64,000 bases of DNA from Macquaria australasica (GCA_005408345.1 SEMN01000080.1:1426001-1490000), one strand, 5' to 3'. Shown: positions 1 to 13,943, numbered from the stretch's first letter. Notes: a model not told the origin generated them from the letters alone. Translations and numbers: made by a program.

Positions 1-540
1 AAAAACTAATTCTGACTAAGAGTTTGGGTGTGGATTGAATGAGCCTACACTTGTATGTACTTCTCCCTTTTTCAGTTGCACTTCAGGTTTACTTCCCTGA
101 AACTCAAATACAAATTGTAAATTTAAATTGTAGTTTGTCATGTGTTATGTACACCATGAGTCATGTATTACTCTCAATGTTAGAAAAAAAAGGAGAAATA
201 TATCCTTCTTTGTTTCTATGCTGTAAAATTACAGAAACAGAGGGGCTGAACTGATACTGACAAGCTCCCAGTTTTGGACTAGAAATGAGTTTCTGTGCAA
301 GACTTGATTCTTTCAAGTGTTTACAATAACATCGAGAAATCAAGACCCAAGGTCACACAGCAATGGCTGGATGAAATGTCAAATTTAAATATGTAAATAT
401 TTCCAAATGGAAGAACATCACAAACGAGATTTGTTGTTCTTTGACCCTCCAGCCAAATATAGATATTCACCCTCCTTTTTCTAACTTTTCTGAGTTTACA
501 TACTAGAGTGCAGAGTTTATAAACTAGTAAAAATCACAAA
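1..540. other. Intergenic, nothing recognised
   Basis: AT-rich sequence with only short open frames that lack any recognisable protein character. No splice-linked exon, RNA gene or repeat was recognised here. Confidence 0.5.
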
Positions 541-1295
541 CTGAAGACATCAGCAGATGAGACGCCAGCCCAGTAACCCTGTTCCAAAGTGTCAAATAAA
601 ATGCTTTACCGAGATTTACTGAGTGACCACGGTCTGGCAGTAGAGAAGGGCAGACACATGCAGACCTGGCTGCCCAGAGAGGACAGGCTGTGCTGTCATC
701 ATGATGAGGGAGCTGTAGAGACACAATTACACTTTCTAACAGAACGTCAAAACTACAGAAACATTAGGGAGGAAGTCTTTCCAAAATTTGAAAAAAAATT
801 ACCCCAAATTCTGAAGTCTGACAGAAAGGGAGAAATTGCCCCTCATTCTGGGGGAAAAGAAAGAATGTGCAGTGTTGGCTGCTAAGTATGTCACTTCCAA
901 GAGACAACCAGTACGACGTAGACATATAGACAGATAGACATTTATAAATACACTTGTACCTACCATATTCTACTTACCACCACCATCTGCTTTCCTTTTT
1001 TTAATGATGTTATTTAGAGACTAATGGCTATCTTGTATTATCCCTGCAATACTAATTTGATTACTTATATATACATTCATATATATGAATGTTTATATAA
1101 GTAATCAAGTTAGTATTCATATATATTTTCATTTAATTTATCTACTTCATTATCTATTTTATTCTATTAACTAATATTGTTATTCACATTATTTTTCATT
1201 CCTTAACATTGTCTTTCATAATCGCATTGAGCTTTGGCAACATATGTCAAATCATATGTCATGCTAATAAAGCCTATTGAATTAAATTGAACTGA
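541..1295 (+). mobile_element. 5'-truncated LINE (non-LTR retrotransposon) 3' end
   Basis: The frame at 589-885 encodes a peptide with the pattern GRHMQTWLPREDRLC...H..VETQLHFLT...Y..IREEVFP. I recognise this as the degenerate C-terminal end of a fish LINE ORF2, where a Cys/His knuckle precedes a short basic tail. One expected Cys is replaced (LTERQ where copies usually have LTSCQ), consistent with decay. An AT-rich 3' UTR follows, then AATAAAGCCTATTGAATT followed by AAATTGAAC, the typical tail of these elements. The reverse transcriptase core is absent, so the copy is 5'-truncated and dead. The left boundary is approximate. The family name is not assigned. Confidence 0.65.
1048..1117. repeat. 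Near-perfect 31-bp palindrome with 8-bp loop
   Basis: Two 31-bp arms (1048-1078 and 1087-1117) are reverse complements with two mismatches, separated by ATATATAT. It lies within the 3' UTR of the LINE fragment. It may be a small inserted MITE or a local cruciform-forming sequence. Confidence 0.8.
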
Positions 1296-1664
1296 TTAAT
1301 GTTGTATCAGCATGTGTGATTGCATGACAACCAAAAGGCAAGAAAACAAATGCAGCATGTTGTTCATGTGATGTTTATTGATTGACATGCAACCACATGA
1401 AATCAGTGCAAAGTAAATAACATGATGCACAAATGCAGTTACAGAAAATTTGTATTGTATTTGTATGCATTCATCTTTTCCTCTCTGGGTGCAGCTCTCT
1501 GCTCGTTTAGATAAAAGCAGGTTCATTTCCAGGGAAAGATGCAGAGTAATTTGGCCTGCAGCAGGACTGTACAGTTAGACCAGAAGCCAGACTCAGACAA
1601 CATTGGCCAAAGCAAAGATCCATCTGTCTGTTCCTTGCTGAGAGGAGCGTGTAGGGCATAGAGT

Positions 1665-1702
<38 letters not shown>

Positions 1703-2812
1703 CCCAACACCAGCTGGATCGGAGAAAGCAGCACTTGGGGAACAGTTGACACGCTGATCTCTTTAATGGTTACATCCTCCACGCCCAACACCCGAGACGC
1801 TCAGACACACACACACTTTCATTAGCTCAAACCGACTGACAGAAAAAACACATATTGCAACATTCCTTCCCCCAGATTCACAACACACACACAAACACAC
1901 ACACACACGCACAACTCCCTCCTGCTCTCACACACATATACACACTATCCTGTTAACCACCCCCACCTCCATGCAATCAGAGGCTCAGAATAGGAAGGAG
2001 GGAGAGGAAGCAGCCCTGCATTCACAGGCTGGGAACAAGGAGAAGGAAAAACAGCCGGAACCTGGAATTTACGGAGGAAAAAACAACAGCCATCCAAAAA
2101 TACCTCAGGACCATCTCCGCAGATAAACAGAAATATCATTACTCTCATCCTCTAGCTCAGCACAGTTTTCCTAACATACTTCCTTCATCTCATCCTCTAC
2201 TCTTCAACTCTGCTACTGGTTACTCAACATCGAGGAAACCTTCGCTCAAGTAGCTTTTGTGATATTTTCCCAGTGTGATTGCTCCTCAGATTTTTTTCTT
2301 TCCAGCCTTCCTCATTCTCACACAGGTCAGGAAAGCCACGCAGAAGGTCTAACTATGAACCTCTTTAGGCCCTGAGCTAATCAGTGCTAACAAACCCCCC
2401 AGCCAGTGGTTCTCCCTGCTGGTGGGGGATGAGTCCAGTCTCTTACATGTTATACCCTCTTGCTTCCTTATTTTACACTCTCCTTCAGCTTCCTAAAGTG
2501 GTGCAATAAGGTTTTACGTTGCACCACAGTCATACAAGCAAGGTGAGAGCTGCAATTTGATGCTCCTTCTGAAATGTGTCAGCATGCAAGTGATGTATAT
2601 ATGGAAAAAAAGGATGATCTTTGGGGTGTAAAACGTCACAGAAGTCTCGCTCAAAGAGAAGTCTTGCAGGAAGACGACGGTCTTTCTGGTTAAACAAAAA
2701 GGATCTTACTCTTTAACCAAACGGACTATCTCTATATGGATCCTTTCCACAATGTTGTCAGACACTGAATAACAATCTGAGCCTGTCAGTGGCAAAAACA
2801 AGCACTTCTATA
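1296..2812. other. Intergenic with CA microsatellites
   Basis: Contains a pure (CA)n tract at 1666-1700 and scattered impure CA clusters around 1805-1945. No exon or other element was recognised. Confidence 0.5.
1666..1700. repeat. (CA)n microsatellite
   Basis: Uninterrupted CA dinucleotide run of about 35 bp. Open frames across it (Cys-Val repeats) are an artefact of the repeat. Confidence 0.95.
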
Positions 2813-3362
2813 CCCCTTTTCCACCAACATGGAACGGGTTCCATTCTAGTTCTGGCACATAATTTTGAACCGTTTGGAGCATTTCAACCAAAAATAAATT
2901 GGTTCTGAACCTGAAAAGTTGGTTCCAGCTGGAACCAAAACATAGCAGGTTTTCCTTGACCTGAAATGCGAACTGTAGCGACATCAGTGGGCGTGTCTTA
3001 TTCTACAGGTTGGAAAGAGAGGATGGAGACGGCAACAATGATCTATGGTCTCCTGTGGTAATAGTCTTCTACGTCTTCTTATCATTAATAGTTGGTCCAT
3101 GCTTGTTTTTTGAGATAAAAACAAATATGTGTAATAACAGAACAAAAGCTCGCAGGTAATCAATGCGATCTGCCATCTTGCTACTACTGTTTACTTCCGT
3201 TGTGCATTGTGCAACGCCCTCCGTTGATGATACATCCTTGATTACAATGGTTCCGCTCAAAACTGGTGGAAACAATGGCTGGTTTGCTAGATAGCACCAA
3301 GGTTCCAATCCTGAACAGAACCGGTTCAAGAACCATAGCTGATTTGGTGGAAAAAGGGCATC
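2813..3362. mobile_element. MITE-like DNA transposon, about 550 bp
   Basis: The left end CCCCTTTTCCACCAA and the right end TTGGTGGAAAAAGGG are inverted repeats. Just inside each end lies a GAACCGGTTC-like palindromic motif, as in a common teleost non-autonomous DNA element. The interior has no transposase frame; the 108-codon frame on the minus strand inside it has no recognisable domain. I could not identify a convincing target-site duplication, so the superfamily is open. Confidence 0.65.
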
Positions 3363-5895
3363 TGTGGACGTACTTTGATGGGCGCAGTTACCCACAAGGA
3401 TTAGCCCGTTTCGCTGCTGCCAGATGAGGCGATCTACTGGACCAATTCCAAAATGTTTTGTACCTATTAGTCATTTAGACCCCAAAATATGTTTAAAAAA
3501 ATATGGCCCAGGTTTAAAAATACCAGAATTACCCTTTAATGTAAAGCTTTTCATAAAGATCTGCTAATTTCAGCAGATATAAGTTAACCAGGTTGTCAGA
3601 TCCGGTGACAGAGCCCGTCCTGTGGCTAAGAGGTGGGGTTCACTGACCTTGAGGTCATTTCCTCTGACCTCTTCTTCCTAATTGATTCAATTTCCTAGCC
3701 ATCGGTCTCCTATTAGGAAGTTCTAATAGGCCCATACCTCCTTTTCAATATCCCCTTCCTATGTCTGCAAAAAAGGACACATTTTCATGCTGTCCACTTG
3801 GGAGAACTCACTTTGTGTTAAACTTTGTCATCCTATCCACATGTGATGTCAGTTAAATGCACATTTCCATCCCTTCGCGTTTGTTCCCAACTCTAAAAAT
3901 GCCAATAACCTTTAAATGACATAATTAACCTTTCAGTGACATAGTGACGTCATCTGTTGAACACAAGCAGAACGCTGTAGATGTGGGACTGCGAATGGAA
4001 AAAGAAAAAATGAAAACGTGGCAATTGAGTCATCTCCAGTTTACCTGAGCGAAATGACAACATGCGGGAACAATGTCTGCTGTCACAGTTACACCCAGAT
4101 CTTCTCAAAACTGTCTTACATGAGATCCAACTGCTTTGTGCTTACACCTGAAAATTTCCATCTCAGTAGCTGAATTAACAACAAAAAGACAAGAGTCGAT
4201 AGCAGTTGGTTTACAGCATATATGTATATCTTCTTAAGGACTATAATATTAAAATGTTTTGTCTGCTATACTGTACTGCAACTGTATATATCTGGCATTT
4301 CATTTTCACTGCTTAACTGCCTTAACAATTATATAAAAGATTAAGTAGATTAGGTAGGTAATTTATTACAATTTATAGCCTGTAATATTAGCTGTGTCAT
4401 GATCAGCATGCAACTAATATCAAGTTATTACCAAAAAGATTACATAAAGGACATATTTTAAACATGTCTTTGATACGTTAAGAAGTGAAATGTAGGATTT
4501 TTTTCCACTATGAAATGAATTTCATCAACGCTTTCTTATGTAACCACATTACTGTAAGCTTACATTTGACCATTTGCCCACCAAACCCAGCGTCATATGT
4601 TGCAGACAGTTCAGTGGCAGGCACCATGTGACCACTATTTTGCCTTCAGGCACTGCCCGTTCAAGGCTCCAGGCTGACTGCAGCACAAGACAAGCACCCA
4701 ATACAGCACTGTTTCATCAGGAACGTCCATACGTGATTACCATTCAGCACTGCGCACTTAACAGTTACATCCCATTAATGATGCTAATTTATTTTCCTGT
4801 TTGTGAAAAACTTGAAGTTTTCACATCTTGCATTAGGTCAGTCTCCATACAGAGAGATGTATAAAGTAAAACGTGTCAGATGGGTGTTCATCATAAACAA
4901 CTCAACCCATGTCAGACCCGTTTGTGTGTGCATGTAAACACAATATGACATCAGCGTAATTAAACGAGTTACGAGGACTCCAGATTGGTCTCCTTCTGTT
5001 TGTTCTTATGTCTGTTTATTCGTTCATTTACTTTGTGCATTTGTTTGTTCGTGCGACCACCGATCAAATTTGACAAAACCTCTGATGGAGAGAATATGTC
5101 CCACCGCTGTACTTGAGAATTGCACAACATGGCCAGATGGACTGCATTTTGAAATTTGGATGAGTGATGTGTTTCATCATTGCATTCCTGAATAGCATAA
5201 ACTTCACTTTTAGCTCATGTCAAAACACCGTTGTATAAAGTATCACTGAAACATTTTTCATATAACTTGGCAAACAGTAGGCATAAATACAAGTACACTG
5301 ATGCAGATAATCCTTCATGAAAAAATGCTTCATCAGCAAAATTTGTCTGTTGTGCAACTGTTTGGCAAAAACTACAGACCGCTCTGTTGCCAAAAATAAA
5401 CAACAATTTTAATTTGCTTGTTCTTTCTTTCTCCTACACAATTGGCACTCCGCCTGAAGTGGGTGAAAGAATTTCTGGGTTTTGGAAACTACAGTTCAGG
5501 GGATGCTTTATGAAATAACTAAATCTCATGTTTGCTTAGATACACTGGAGTTTACAAACATTTCCAGGGTTGCTGATTAACTCTGAAGAAGAAAAAAAAA
5601 ATCTGTGACTTCAAGTAAGCCGTGACCAGTTTGCTGATGCAGCGATTCCTCTGATTGCGCTGTCCCGCTCTTGCTCTCACTAAGTGGCGTCTTCATCTGC
5701 AGCAGTTTCTGTTTATTAGTTTTAGTGTTTGACATTTTCCCAACGCAACGTCTTATTCAAACAAGCCTGCTCCGGGCACGCTGCTTTAATCACAAACTCC
5801 TCTTTTAAGGTAAATACAACTGGATAGCCTGTCAGATAGGCATTTCACAAAACTAAGTTTGTGGTTGTTAGGTATGGCATTTCAGATGTGTATGT

Positions 5896-5931
<36 letters not shown>

Positions 5932-6532
5932 ACATGTTCATACATGTTTGTGTGTGTGTGTGTGTGTGTGTTAGCCCCACTAAGAGCGTTATTACAAAGA
6001 GCCAATAGGAGCGAAGGACCACACTCTTTGCACATCCTGTTTGACTTGACCTCAGAGGATATTCTCCTTTCCCAAGCAAACAAACCGCCGGGCTTTTGGA
6101 TCGTACCAACGTCGGAGGGGAAGGGAGGGGACGGGAGCCTGGGGATGTCTCTGGTGGGGAATCAGTGGGTAGAACAGAGTTTTTACTGCTTTGCCAAAAG
6201 AGCAGAACAGGTTTAACCTCTGAAAAAACAGATACACCTATCTGTTTCTAAGGTGTGGGTCAACAACACTGGCTAAAACTTTAAACACTTTTCATGAGCA
6301 TATAGAGTATTAATATATTTTAGCATGAAGGTGCATTCTTGATGTTTGGAAACAATATGTGTAACAAAATAATCTAACCTCAAACTTTCACTTCCTAGCT
6401 TTTCTGAGCTTTCAACCACATCTTAACGGACCTCTTTAGGAAACGAATATGTTAATATATTAAATAGTAATTAGTTCTATTCAAAGCAAAGAATCACAAT
6501 CAAGACACACGAGAGACTAAACAGATGCCTTT
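3363..6532. other. Intergenic
   Basis: No exons recognised. Holds an AC/GT double microsatellite at 5897-5971. The longest open frame (4574-4864) has no family resemblance and no splice context. Confidence 0.5.
5897..5971. repeat. Inverted CA / TG microsatellite pair
   Basis: A (CA)n run at 5897-5927 faces a (TG)n run at 5949-5971. The junction contains ACATG-TTCATA-CATGT, so the whole block can fold as one long stem with a 6-base loop. Confidence 0.85.
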
Positions 6533-6830
6533 AGGGCTGCAACTAACAATTATTTTCATTATCGATCAATCTGTCGATCTTTATTTAGATTAAATGTTTC
6601 ATTTTGTCTATAAAATGTCATAAAAAAGTGAAAAATGCCAGTTATAATTTCCCACAGCTCAAGGAGATGTATTCAACTCTCTTGTTTTATTTGACCCAAC
6701 ACTCCAAAACTCAAAGATATTCAGTTTATTGGCATATGTGACAAAAGAAAAGCAATGAAAATGACTAAAACGATAAATCAATGATCAAATTAGTTGCTGA
6801 CTAATTTTCTGTCAATCGAATAAGTGACTA
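6533..6830. mobile_element. Teleost hAT-type non-autonomous element (decayed)
   Basis: Starts with AGGGCTGCAACTAAC followed by an ATTATTTTCATTATCGAT segment, and later has ACTCAAAGATATTCAGTTT and a TAGTTGCTGACTAATTTTC stretch. I recognise this layout as a very abundant teleost MITE. The expected right-end inverted repeat (TTGCAGCCCT type) is missing or mutated, so the right boundary is approximate. Confidence 0.7.
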
Positions 6831-9800
6831 TACTCGTCACAGGATGTTGAACAAAAAAACCCACTATTTTAGGGTCTGGACCCTAATTAAAAACCAGCAT
6901 TTTACCAAACCTTCCACCATGATATCATTCAGCCTGCCCCATCTGACACCACTGTACCACTGACATCCCAGCATTTGTTTCGTTTTACATATTATGCAAA
7001 AGGACGTCTCCTCCTCTAGCTGTATCTGATTAATCCATTATTTGGTTAAGTCGCTACAGCCCACTCCCTTCAGTCTCCCCGTGGTGTTTTCCTCAGCTAA
7101 CAGTGGGCCAGCTTGGTGCTGCTGCTGCTGCTGGGAGACTATTGGGATTAATGCTGCCGACTGACACTAATCTCATTGTGGTTAAGGCTTTGGAGAGACT
7201 GTGTACACCCACTTCACTCTCACTCCTAAACACTCGCATTTGTGGCACCAATCCACTGGGACATTTATGCCCGAGGAGGGATTTGGGTAGTGGATTCTCT
7301 CACTTACTGCTCATCTTATGGGCGGTTTGGTTTGATTTTTAAATGGCTGATGTATGAACTCTTGAAAAACTACAATTTAAGCTCAAAGGGATACAAATAA
7401 ACACATGAATTTGCTTTAAAAGCATATAAAAAAGAATCATATCACTGCTCAATTATTTCTTTTTTTATCTTAAACACACAAAACGAGGAGTAGCTGTGGT
7501 TGAGTTTGGTATTAACTGTGTTGTTTTCCATTCACTACATGATCATCATCACTACACCATGTTCTTGATCCTGGACTACATGCTCATAAATTCATTCTGT
7601 GCATTAATTATCAGAGAGTGGTGTGAGTCCTTCCACTTATCTGAATGGATAATAAAGGTTCTCTGTTCGTGGTGAATGATATGCAATGCTTTTATCAACT
7701 TCAAGAGCTGCTATCACTAAATTTAGCCTATATAGCCCGTGTTTCCATGGCTACGAGAGTTGAAGTGTGGTGGATGCAGCAAATTTATACAATCTATATA
7801 CTCTGAGATCATGTCAGCAATCGCAGCATGTGTGTCTGACTTAATATGATACTGACCATAATACGATCCCACCTAAATGTCATTAACTTCCCCACATACT
7901 GCATCCAATTTAAAGGGGTTTTCCAAAATTATCTCAGTCCACTTTACCCAATTTTAAGAAAAGCCAAATATTTTTTATTTTAAATAGATTGCAATTGAAA
8001 CATCATGTTTATTTAAATTCATAAAAATGCGATTCTTTTTACAACTCACTTCAATCATGAGTGCTTTGTGCTTGGTTTGATTTTCCCTAATTATGTAGGA
8101 CAACATTAGTACCTTACCTTAACTTACCTACCCCTTATTGTCCTTTGCATTACCAAAACAAAAGCTGCATGTGTACCCCATGTGTATTTAGTCAAGCTGA
8201 CCTCGACCCCCTCCTCACATCGTGATGTTCTCAGAAAAGGTGAGTTCTGATGACGATGGCGGCACCTTCCCTGTGGTTCGCGGCACAGCTAAACAACCCT
8301 GTTGGTTCATGTTGCCAGTGTCATCGTGAAAAGCCAGGTCAGTGCTGGTGCACTGCTGTTTGTAGTAAACACCAAAAAGTCAGAGAAAGGAAAAGAAAGT
8401 TCCAAAACAGAACATGGGGGAGAACGTTATCAAGACTGACAGATGAGGTTTGAGCACATTATTCTCCTGTGAAGCCCAAACATCAATAGGAAAATAATGA
8501 ACTTGAGGTATGTTTCTGGTTTTATTATGTAACAGGTCATACTAACGTCTGTATTTGTATTAAAATACTAATTTATGGATTTATCTACAGTATATTTCAG
8601 TTTCCTAAATTAAAATGGTAGGACTTTTATTAAGTCGGGTCCCAACAACAGAAAACTAGAACCATGTTTTTATCAGATCCAATACAACACTTCAGGTTTT
8701 AGAACGCTTTACAATATTTAACTTCCACATTCACTGGGCTTTCATCAAAGAGACCAACAAATCTTAACTACTCGACCTCTGCACGTCATTTCCTTCACCT
8801 GCAACTGGAGCAAATGAGAAATCCAGAGAGGCTCCAATCTGATGACTGATTTTCTCTGACTTTCTTTTATGCAGGTCAGCAGTGACTACTTTAAGGGAGC
8901 TCTTTCAGGGTGTGGCTCAGAGGGACCCAGCATACAGCCGGGACCTGAACCTGTGCCTCTGAAGAGCAGGTCATAAATCTACCTTCCTCCCCTGGTGTTA
9001 CTGCCGACGTCACTGTCAATCTGCTACAACATATTGGCCTCCCTTCACTTAAATCAAGATTTATAATACTTTTACGACAAAGCCCAGCTGGACTTCAAAC
9101 ATAAGCTGCATTAAGGGGAGCAAATATTGCTGGGGCCTCGTGATCAATATAACAGGTGGCCCGTCAGCCGGGATCAGATACATATGGCCGACCTCACAGA
9201 CACGTAGTGTATAGCGCCAACGCAATCTGCTGTCATATTCCCATAATGTGAAGTCTAAATCTATTTCACCTGCTGTGCTTCTGTTACTTTCCCAGTTAAG
9301 ACATGTAAAAACTGTCAAGGCTTTAAATGAATCCATGTGTTATCTGATGTCTGTTACTTTCTTCTTCTCAGCCTAAAACTGAAACATTTTAAGGCTTTAC
9401 ATGTACATGAAAAAGAGTTTATTTATGTCTAGAGAATTAGATTATTATAGTAATACAGGCAAACAAATGCCTAGGTGAATACAGAAAACTTTTTTGACAA
9501 TTTTTATTTAGTTCATTTTGCTATTAGAACATTAGTTGTAGTCTCCTGCCTCCTCGACTCCCTACCAGCTAACCTTTTTAAAGATCTCGGGCCATTTCTG
9601 GGACCTGCATTGCTGAATATTTATCACTTCTGACTGGCACCGTTCCGTGGTTGAACAGCTTCTTAAGTTAGTTTTAGTTTTTCCTTATCATAATCGAGGG
9701 TCTGGGGATAGAGGGTGCCGCATGCTGTACAGATTGTAAAGCCCTTTTTTATATTTGTCTAAAAGTTTATGTTATTCATTTCAAGTTGCATTACCGATGT

Positions 9801-10221
9801 GTTCACATGTCCGGTAGCTTTCACTCTTCTTTTTCAGATGACTCATAAAAAAGCAGGTGATAAAATGAAAGGCTGACGTCATGGCGGCATTCTTGCCTCA
9901 TATTTTAATACAGCGGCATTCTCCACATTCCATCGACAACAATAGATATTCTCGTGTCCGCTCTCTGGCCAATCAACCTGTTTACGCTTCCTTGTCAGAA
10001 GATCACGGTTTATTCATCAGAGCTGGCCAGAATGGTGAGAACAGGAACTGTGGCTTTCTCGACAGCGTCCCTCAAATCCACAAACAAATGGGAAGGCATC
10101 CATCAAGCAGACGGAACAATCTGAAAGTTTTCCCTCTGAAGAACACAAGGCAAGAGGAAGCAGAGGAGACATGAGACAAGAAGCTTTCTTCACCTTCCAT
10201 GACACCCACATACAAGCTTGT

Positions 10222-10222
<1 letters not shown>

Positions 10223-10255
<33 letters not shown>
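10223..10255. repeat. (CA)n microsatellite
   Basis: Uninterrupted CA run of about 33 bp in the DLL4 upstream region. Confidence 0.95.
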
Positions 10256-10258
<3 letters not shown>

Positions 10259-12792
10259 AACATCAAAGCTTTTGCGTGAAGACTTGAGTAAAGACCCCGC
10301 TGTGTTGCTGGAAAGCAAAGAGCTTTGATGCAACATCTTTATATATGCAGGGTCCCAGCCTTTGGTTTAGTGAATGGGTCCAAATAGCCTCGGTATGAGC
10401 CGCACCAGAGCAGTTGGTTTGTTGTAGGCTCCAGTTGCTGCCTGGCATTGCATAAGAGTGTAATAATACAATGCTTTTTCAGCGAGGCATGTTATAAATA
10501 AAACCACAGAAAGCATCTGTTGACAGCAGCTCAGCTCTCTCTCTGCTCCTCCATTGTGACTGCAGACATCATGCGACATGTGTTGAAAGTTCATAGACTG
10601 TGCTTTAAAGTTTGCTTGCTTTTGATTTCTCCACACTATAATTCCAATAAAGGATTCTTGACTACTTTACTCTCTACTATTTCTATTTATTTTTGGCAAA
10701 ACCCATAATACTTTAAGAATAAATAGGCTGTTATGGTGAGATGTGTGTCTAGTGCAAGCAGTATAATAAAAGCAGAGACCATCTGACAGCATTATGATAA
10801 AGTATAGCCGGTGTGTGTGATTTGTTTCAGCTCTATGGATAAGAACATACGGCTCACATGTCATTCACTATTTCTAATAGTGAGGAGAGTTCTGTGTTAT
10901 CAGTTGTGCTCACCTGTTAAACCTACTATAAACTGCAATTGTCACCCTTTTTTATGGCAGTTTCATGGTAGCTGGAGTGGAGACATATGGCTATAAAAGG
11001 AGATAAGCTAGGTAATATTCACCATTAAAAACCATTACTGGCATGACAGGCGGCGCAATAATGAGGGCAAACCTGGAATCACAACTCAATTCACCCATGC
11101 AGGACAAAAAACAAACATGTTACATGTAGATGAATAATGTTGCTGTTTAGCACACAGACAGACTGTTATTCTGTGAAAAGTATCAAAACCTGGCGGCGCC
11201 TTTACCAAACACCCAAAGATTCTGTTTTCGGTCTGAGATTTCATTCCATTAAATCACAAAGAACCACCGACAGTGCAGTGTCAACAACAGAATTAGCAGC
11301 CGAGGGCATATAGACACAGAGAGGAGCTGCATGGCATACAGCCTCGCCGAGCCAATGCCATTGTGTCTCTGTGGACCCATTGGGGACACAACAGGTGTGT
11401 CAATATGACAAGCATTCAAACCGATCCACTATGTCTGCCTCGTATAAACACAGAATAAATATAGATGCTTTCCATTTTCACTCTCAGCAGTGCGCCGCTA
11501 CCATACGAAAACAACAGATGAAACGCAAACATTCAGGGATCATGTGGAGTTCAAGGGAAAATCACAGACGGAGAAGCAACTATTTTCTCTTAAGAAACAA
11601 TAGTTTTTACATCAACTTAATTCATAATCCATACCATGAGGGGGGAAAAGTGATAGAGTTTGCATGTCTGTTAAAACTTTCATTTTTGTAAGAGGCAAAG
11701 CTGTGTTAGCTTTCCAGACCAACTTGATTTTAACAGATTCTAATCACAACCTACAGTTGTCAATGACACAATAGCAATTGGGCGAAATGAGAGGGTGCAC
11801 TATTCTCTCACTTGGATAGACTGGGGTTCACTTATGAATAGAATAGGTTTTCATATCATTGTATGCTACTTTTTAACATACAAAATGAGATGCACAATTG
11901 CACAGTTCATAACACTAATAAACATTGCTGTATTATTGAATGTTTTGGCACTCAATAATGTCTCCAGTGACCTTATTATCATACTTTACAGAAGCCTACT
12001 GTATCCTCTTCATGTGGCATAATTGTGGACAAATTGTGCTGCTGAGTGGCATTAAGTTTTGTGATATTTTCTACAGCATGGGAAATAACACATCCTTCTG
12101 AATGTTATTACTGTAGTTCTTTCTCACAAACGCACAAACTGATGCCAACCAGAATTTAGATGAACAGGTTGGAGAAAATTGGCTTGTCCCCTCCGTGAAC
12201 AGACGATACAAAACGGTGCGTCGGGCTGCCAGTCTCCCACCAGATGGTAAATGAGAGCGACACGGGCGATCGAATAACAAATACAACCAATGAGATTATC
12301 AAAAACAACCCATGTATAGAGGGGGAAACACTGAGGGAAAGCGATTATTCACCAGATATTCACACAATTCAAACTCCTAACCACACATTTAATTTGTTTA
12401 AATGGAATTTCTTTCATTTCTACTTTAATTTCTTTAGGAACTATTTCCTTTTGGGCCGTTCCGCCTCATATTCATTTGTGAGTAAAATTAAATTAGATTT
12501 AAGAGGGACTTGTTCAATTAATCATTTTGTGTATTTTAGTAGCGTTAGTAGCTTCCTTCAATATTTAAGAGTGTGTTAAGTTATTTGTCGTCGTGACAAA
12601 CTGATTTAGGGAGGGAGAAATTGTCGGTTTATTAGTCGCACGCATCACCACTGTCAGTTTCAGGCCATCAAATTAAATCTTTTATCTCAATCCTGGGAAC
12701 CTCGCTGCGCACGGGCCCTGTGTCATTCCTATTAGCTGTTAAAGGCTACGGGGAAGAATAAACCAGTTTTACGGATGCAGGTGATTGTGTGA

Positions 12793-12826
<34 letters not shown>

Positions 12827-12858
12827 CGAGAGAAAGACGAGAGAGAGAGAGAGAGAGC
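12793..12858. repeat. (GT)n then (GA)n compound microsatellite
   Basis: About 20 bp of pure GT (12793-12812) passes into an interrupted GA tract reaching about 12858, roughly 1 kb upstream of the DLL4 TATA-like box. Confidence 0.9.
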
Positions 12859-13791
12859 TCATTTGCATACAGCTGAATAGTTATGTCTCCCGTCCCGCAC
12901 AGTACACCCGCATGAGGGCGAGAGAGGGACACGCGTCGCAACAATAGGAGGCACGCTGTCGCTAAACCGTAAAACGCATGGGTGGGCATGAAGGGGCACG
13001 CGCCACCATCAAGATGAAACACACCCAAAATAACATGTTAGAAAGAAATGTGACACTGGACACAATGAAGGCCTGTGTATCTGTGCGTAAAAGGAAACGG
13101 TAGTCTGTGTATTTCTATTAGTGTTAAGGAGAATTCGATATTAAAGTAAACATACATATTTTGTAGGTAAATGTAGGTGCATTAGGACATTTGCTCTGCA
13201 CACTGTATCTGGTAGAGGCTGTGGATCTGTTTTGCCTCTAAAATTAAACAATAAAGAAAGTGAATTTCAACGTCGACAGCAATTTTTTTTAAACGCTGGG
13301 GAGATTATTTTTTCTTTTAATCGCATTTCTAGTTTCATTGTTTGTGATACAGCCCGAGGGAGAGACACATATGACCCCAAAGAGAGTAAAAGGTCTGAAA
13401 GGAAACAGCGCGCACGGCTCCAACGCTGTAGTAAGGGCTAATTAGGCGTGCAATTGAGTGGAACCAAGGGCAAAAAGGGTGCAAGGACTAAGACAGTAAT
13501 TGAATTCCTGCTTTCTATTCTCGAAGTTTCGGCTCTCCTTCATTGTCCTTACTCACTGTCCATAATGTGTAAATGTGGGTCCGGCGTATTGTGCGCTAAA
13601 AATAAGTCAACAGATGTTATAGGGCTTGTTAATAATCGCCCAGTATCCATGGTGGTCAGTCAGCACAGTGCCAGTGGGTATTAAATCTGGATAATTGTTG
13701 TTGGGTTGGAAGGGAAGGGGGCTGAATATGTGAAGTGGGCGGTGTCATTGGAGTGACTGGCAGTTTATGTAATGAGCAGCGCAGTGCAAGT

Positions 13792-13800
13792 CTATATATC
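13792..13800 (+). promoter_or_regulatory. DLL4: TATA-like box of DLL4
   Basis: CTATATATC lies about 430 bp upstream of the DLL4 start codon. If used, transcription would begin near 13,820-13,830, giving a 5' UTR of about 400 nt. The start site itself cannot be seen in the sequence. Confidence 0.45.
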
Positions 13801-13943
13801 TGGGAGGAGACACACTACGGTTCATTCACGAGTAATAAGACGAGTGGTGAACGTCCGTGGCGCACTGACGCACCAAGTTCAGCACCAAAACAAGCTCTGA
13901 GCCGCGCACACACGGCGGAGTGACCATTGTGGAGTACAGTACC

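Larger units (their letters stand above)
6831..13790. other. DLL4 upstream intergenic region
   Basis: Nearly 7 kb without a supported exon. Open frames (for example 9061-9336 minus and 11371-11691 plus) show no domain, no splice partners and no recognisable homology. Microsatellites sit at 10223-10255 and 12793-12858. The stretch from about 10.9 to 13.7 kb has no recognised transposon, so it could hold conserved DLL4 regulatory DNA, but this cannot be decided without an alignment to other fish. Confidence 0.4.

Noticed and set aside
3069..3395. 108-codon minus-strand frame
   Set aside because: Lies almost wholly inside a MITE-like element and has no transposase features.
11371..11691. 106-codon plus-strand frame upstream of DLL4
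   Set aside because: No family resemblance, no splice or promoter context; chance frame.
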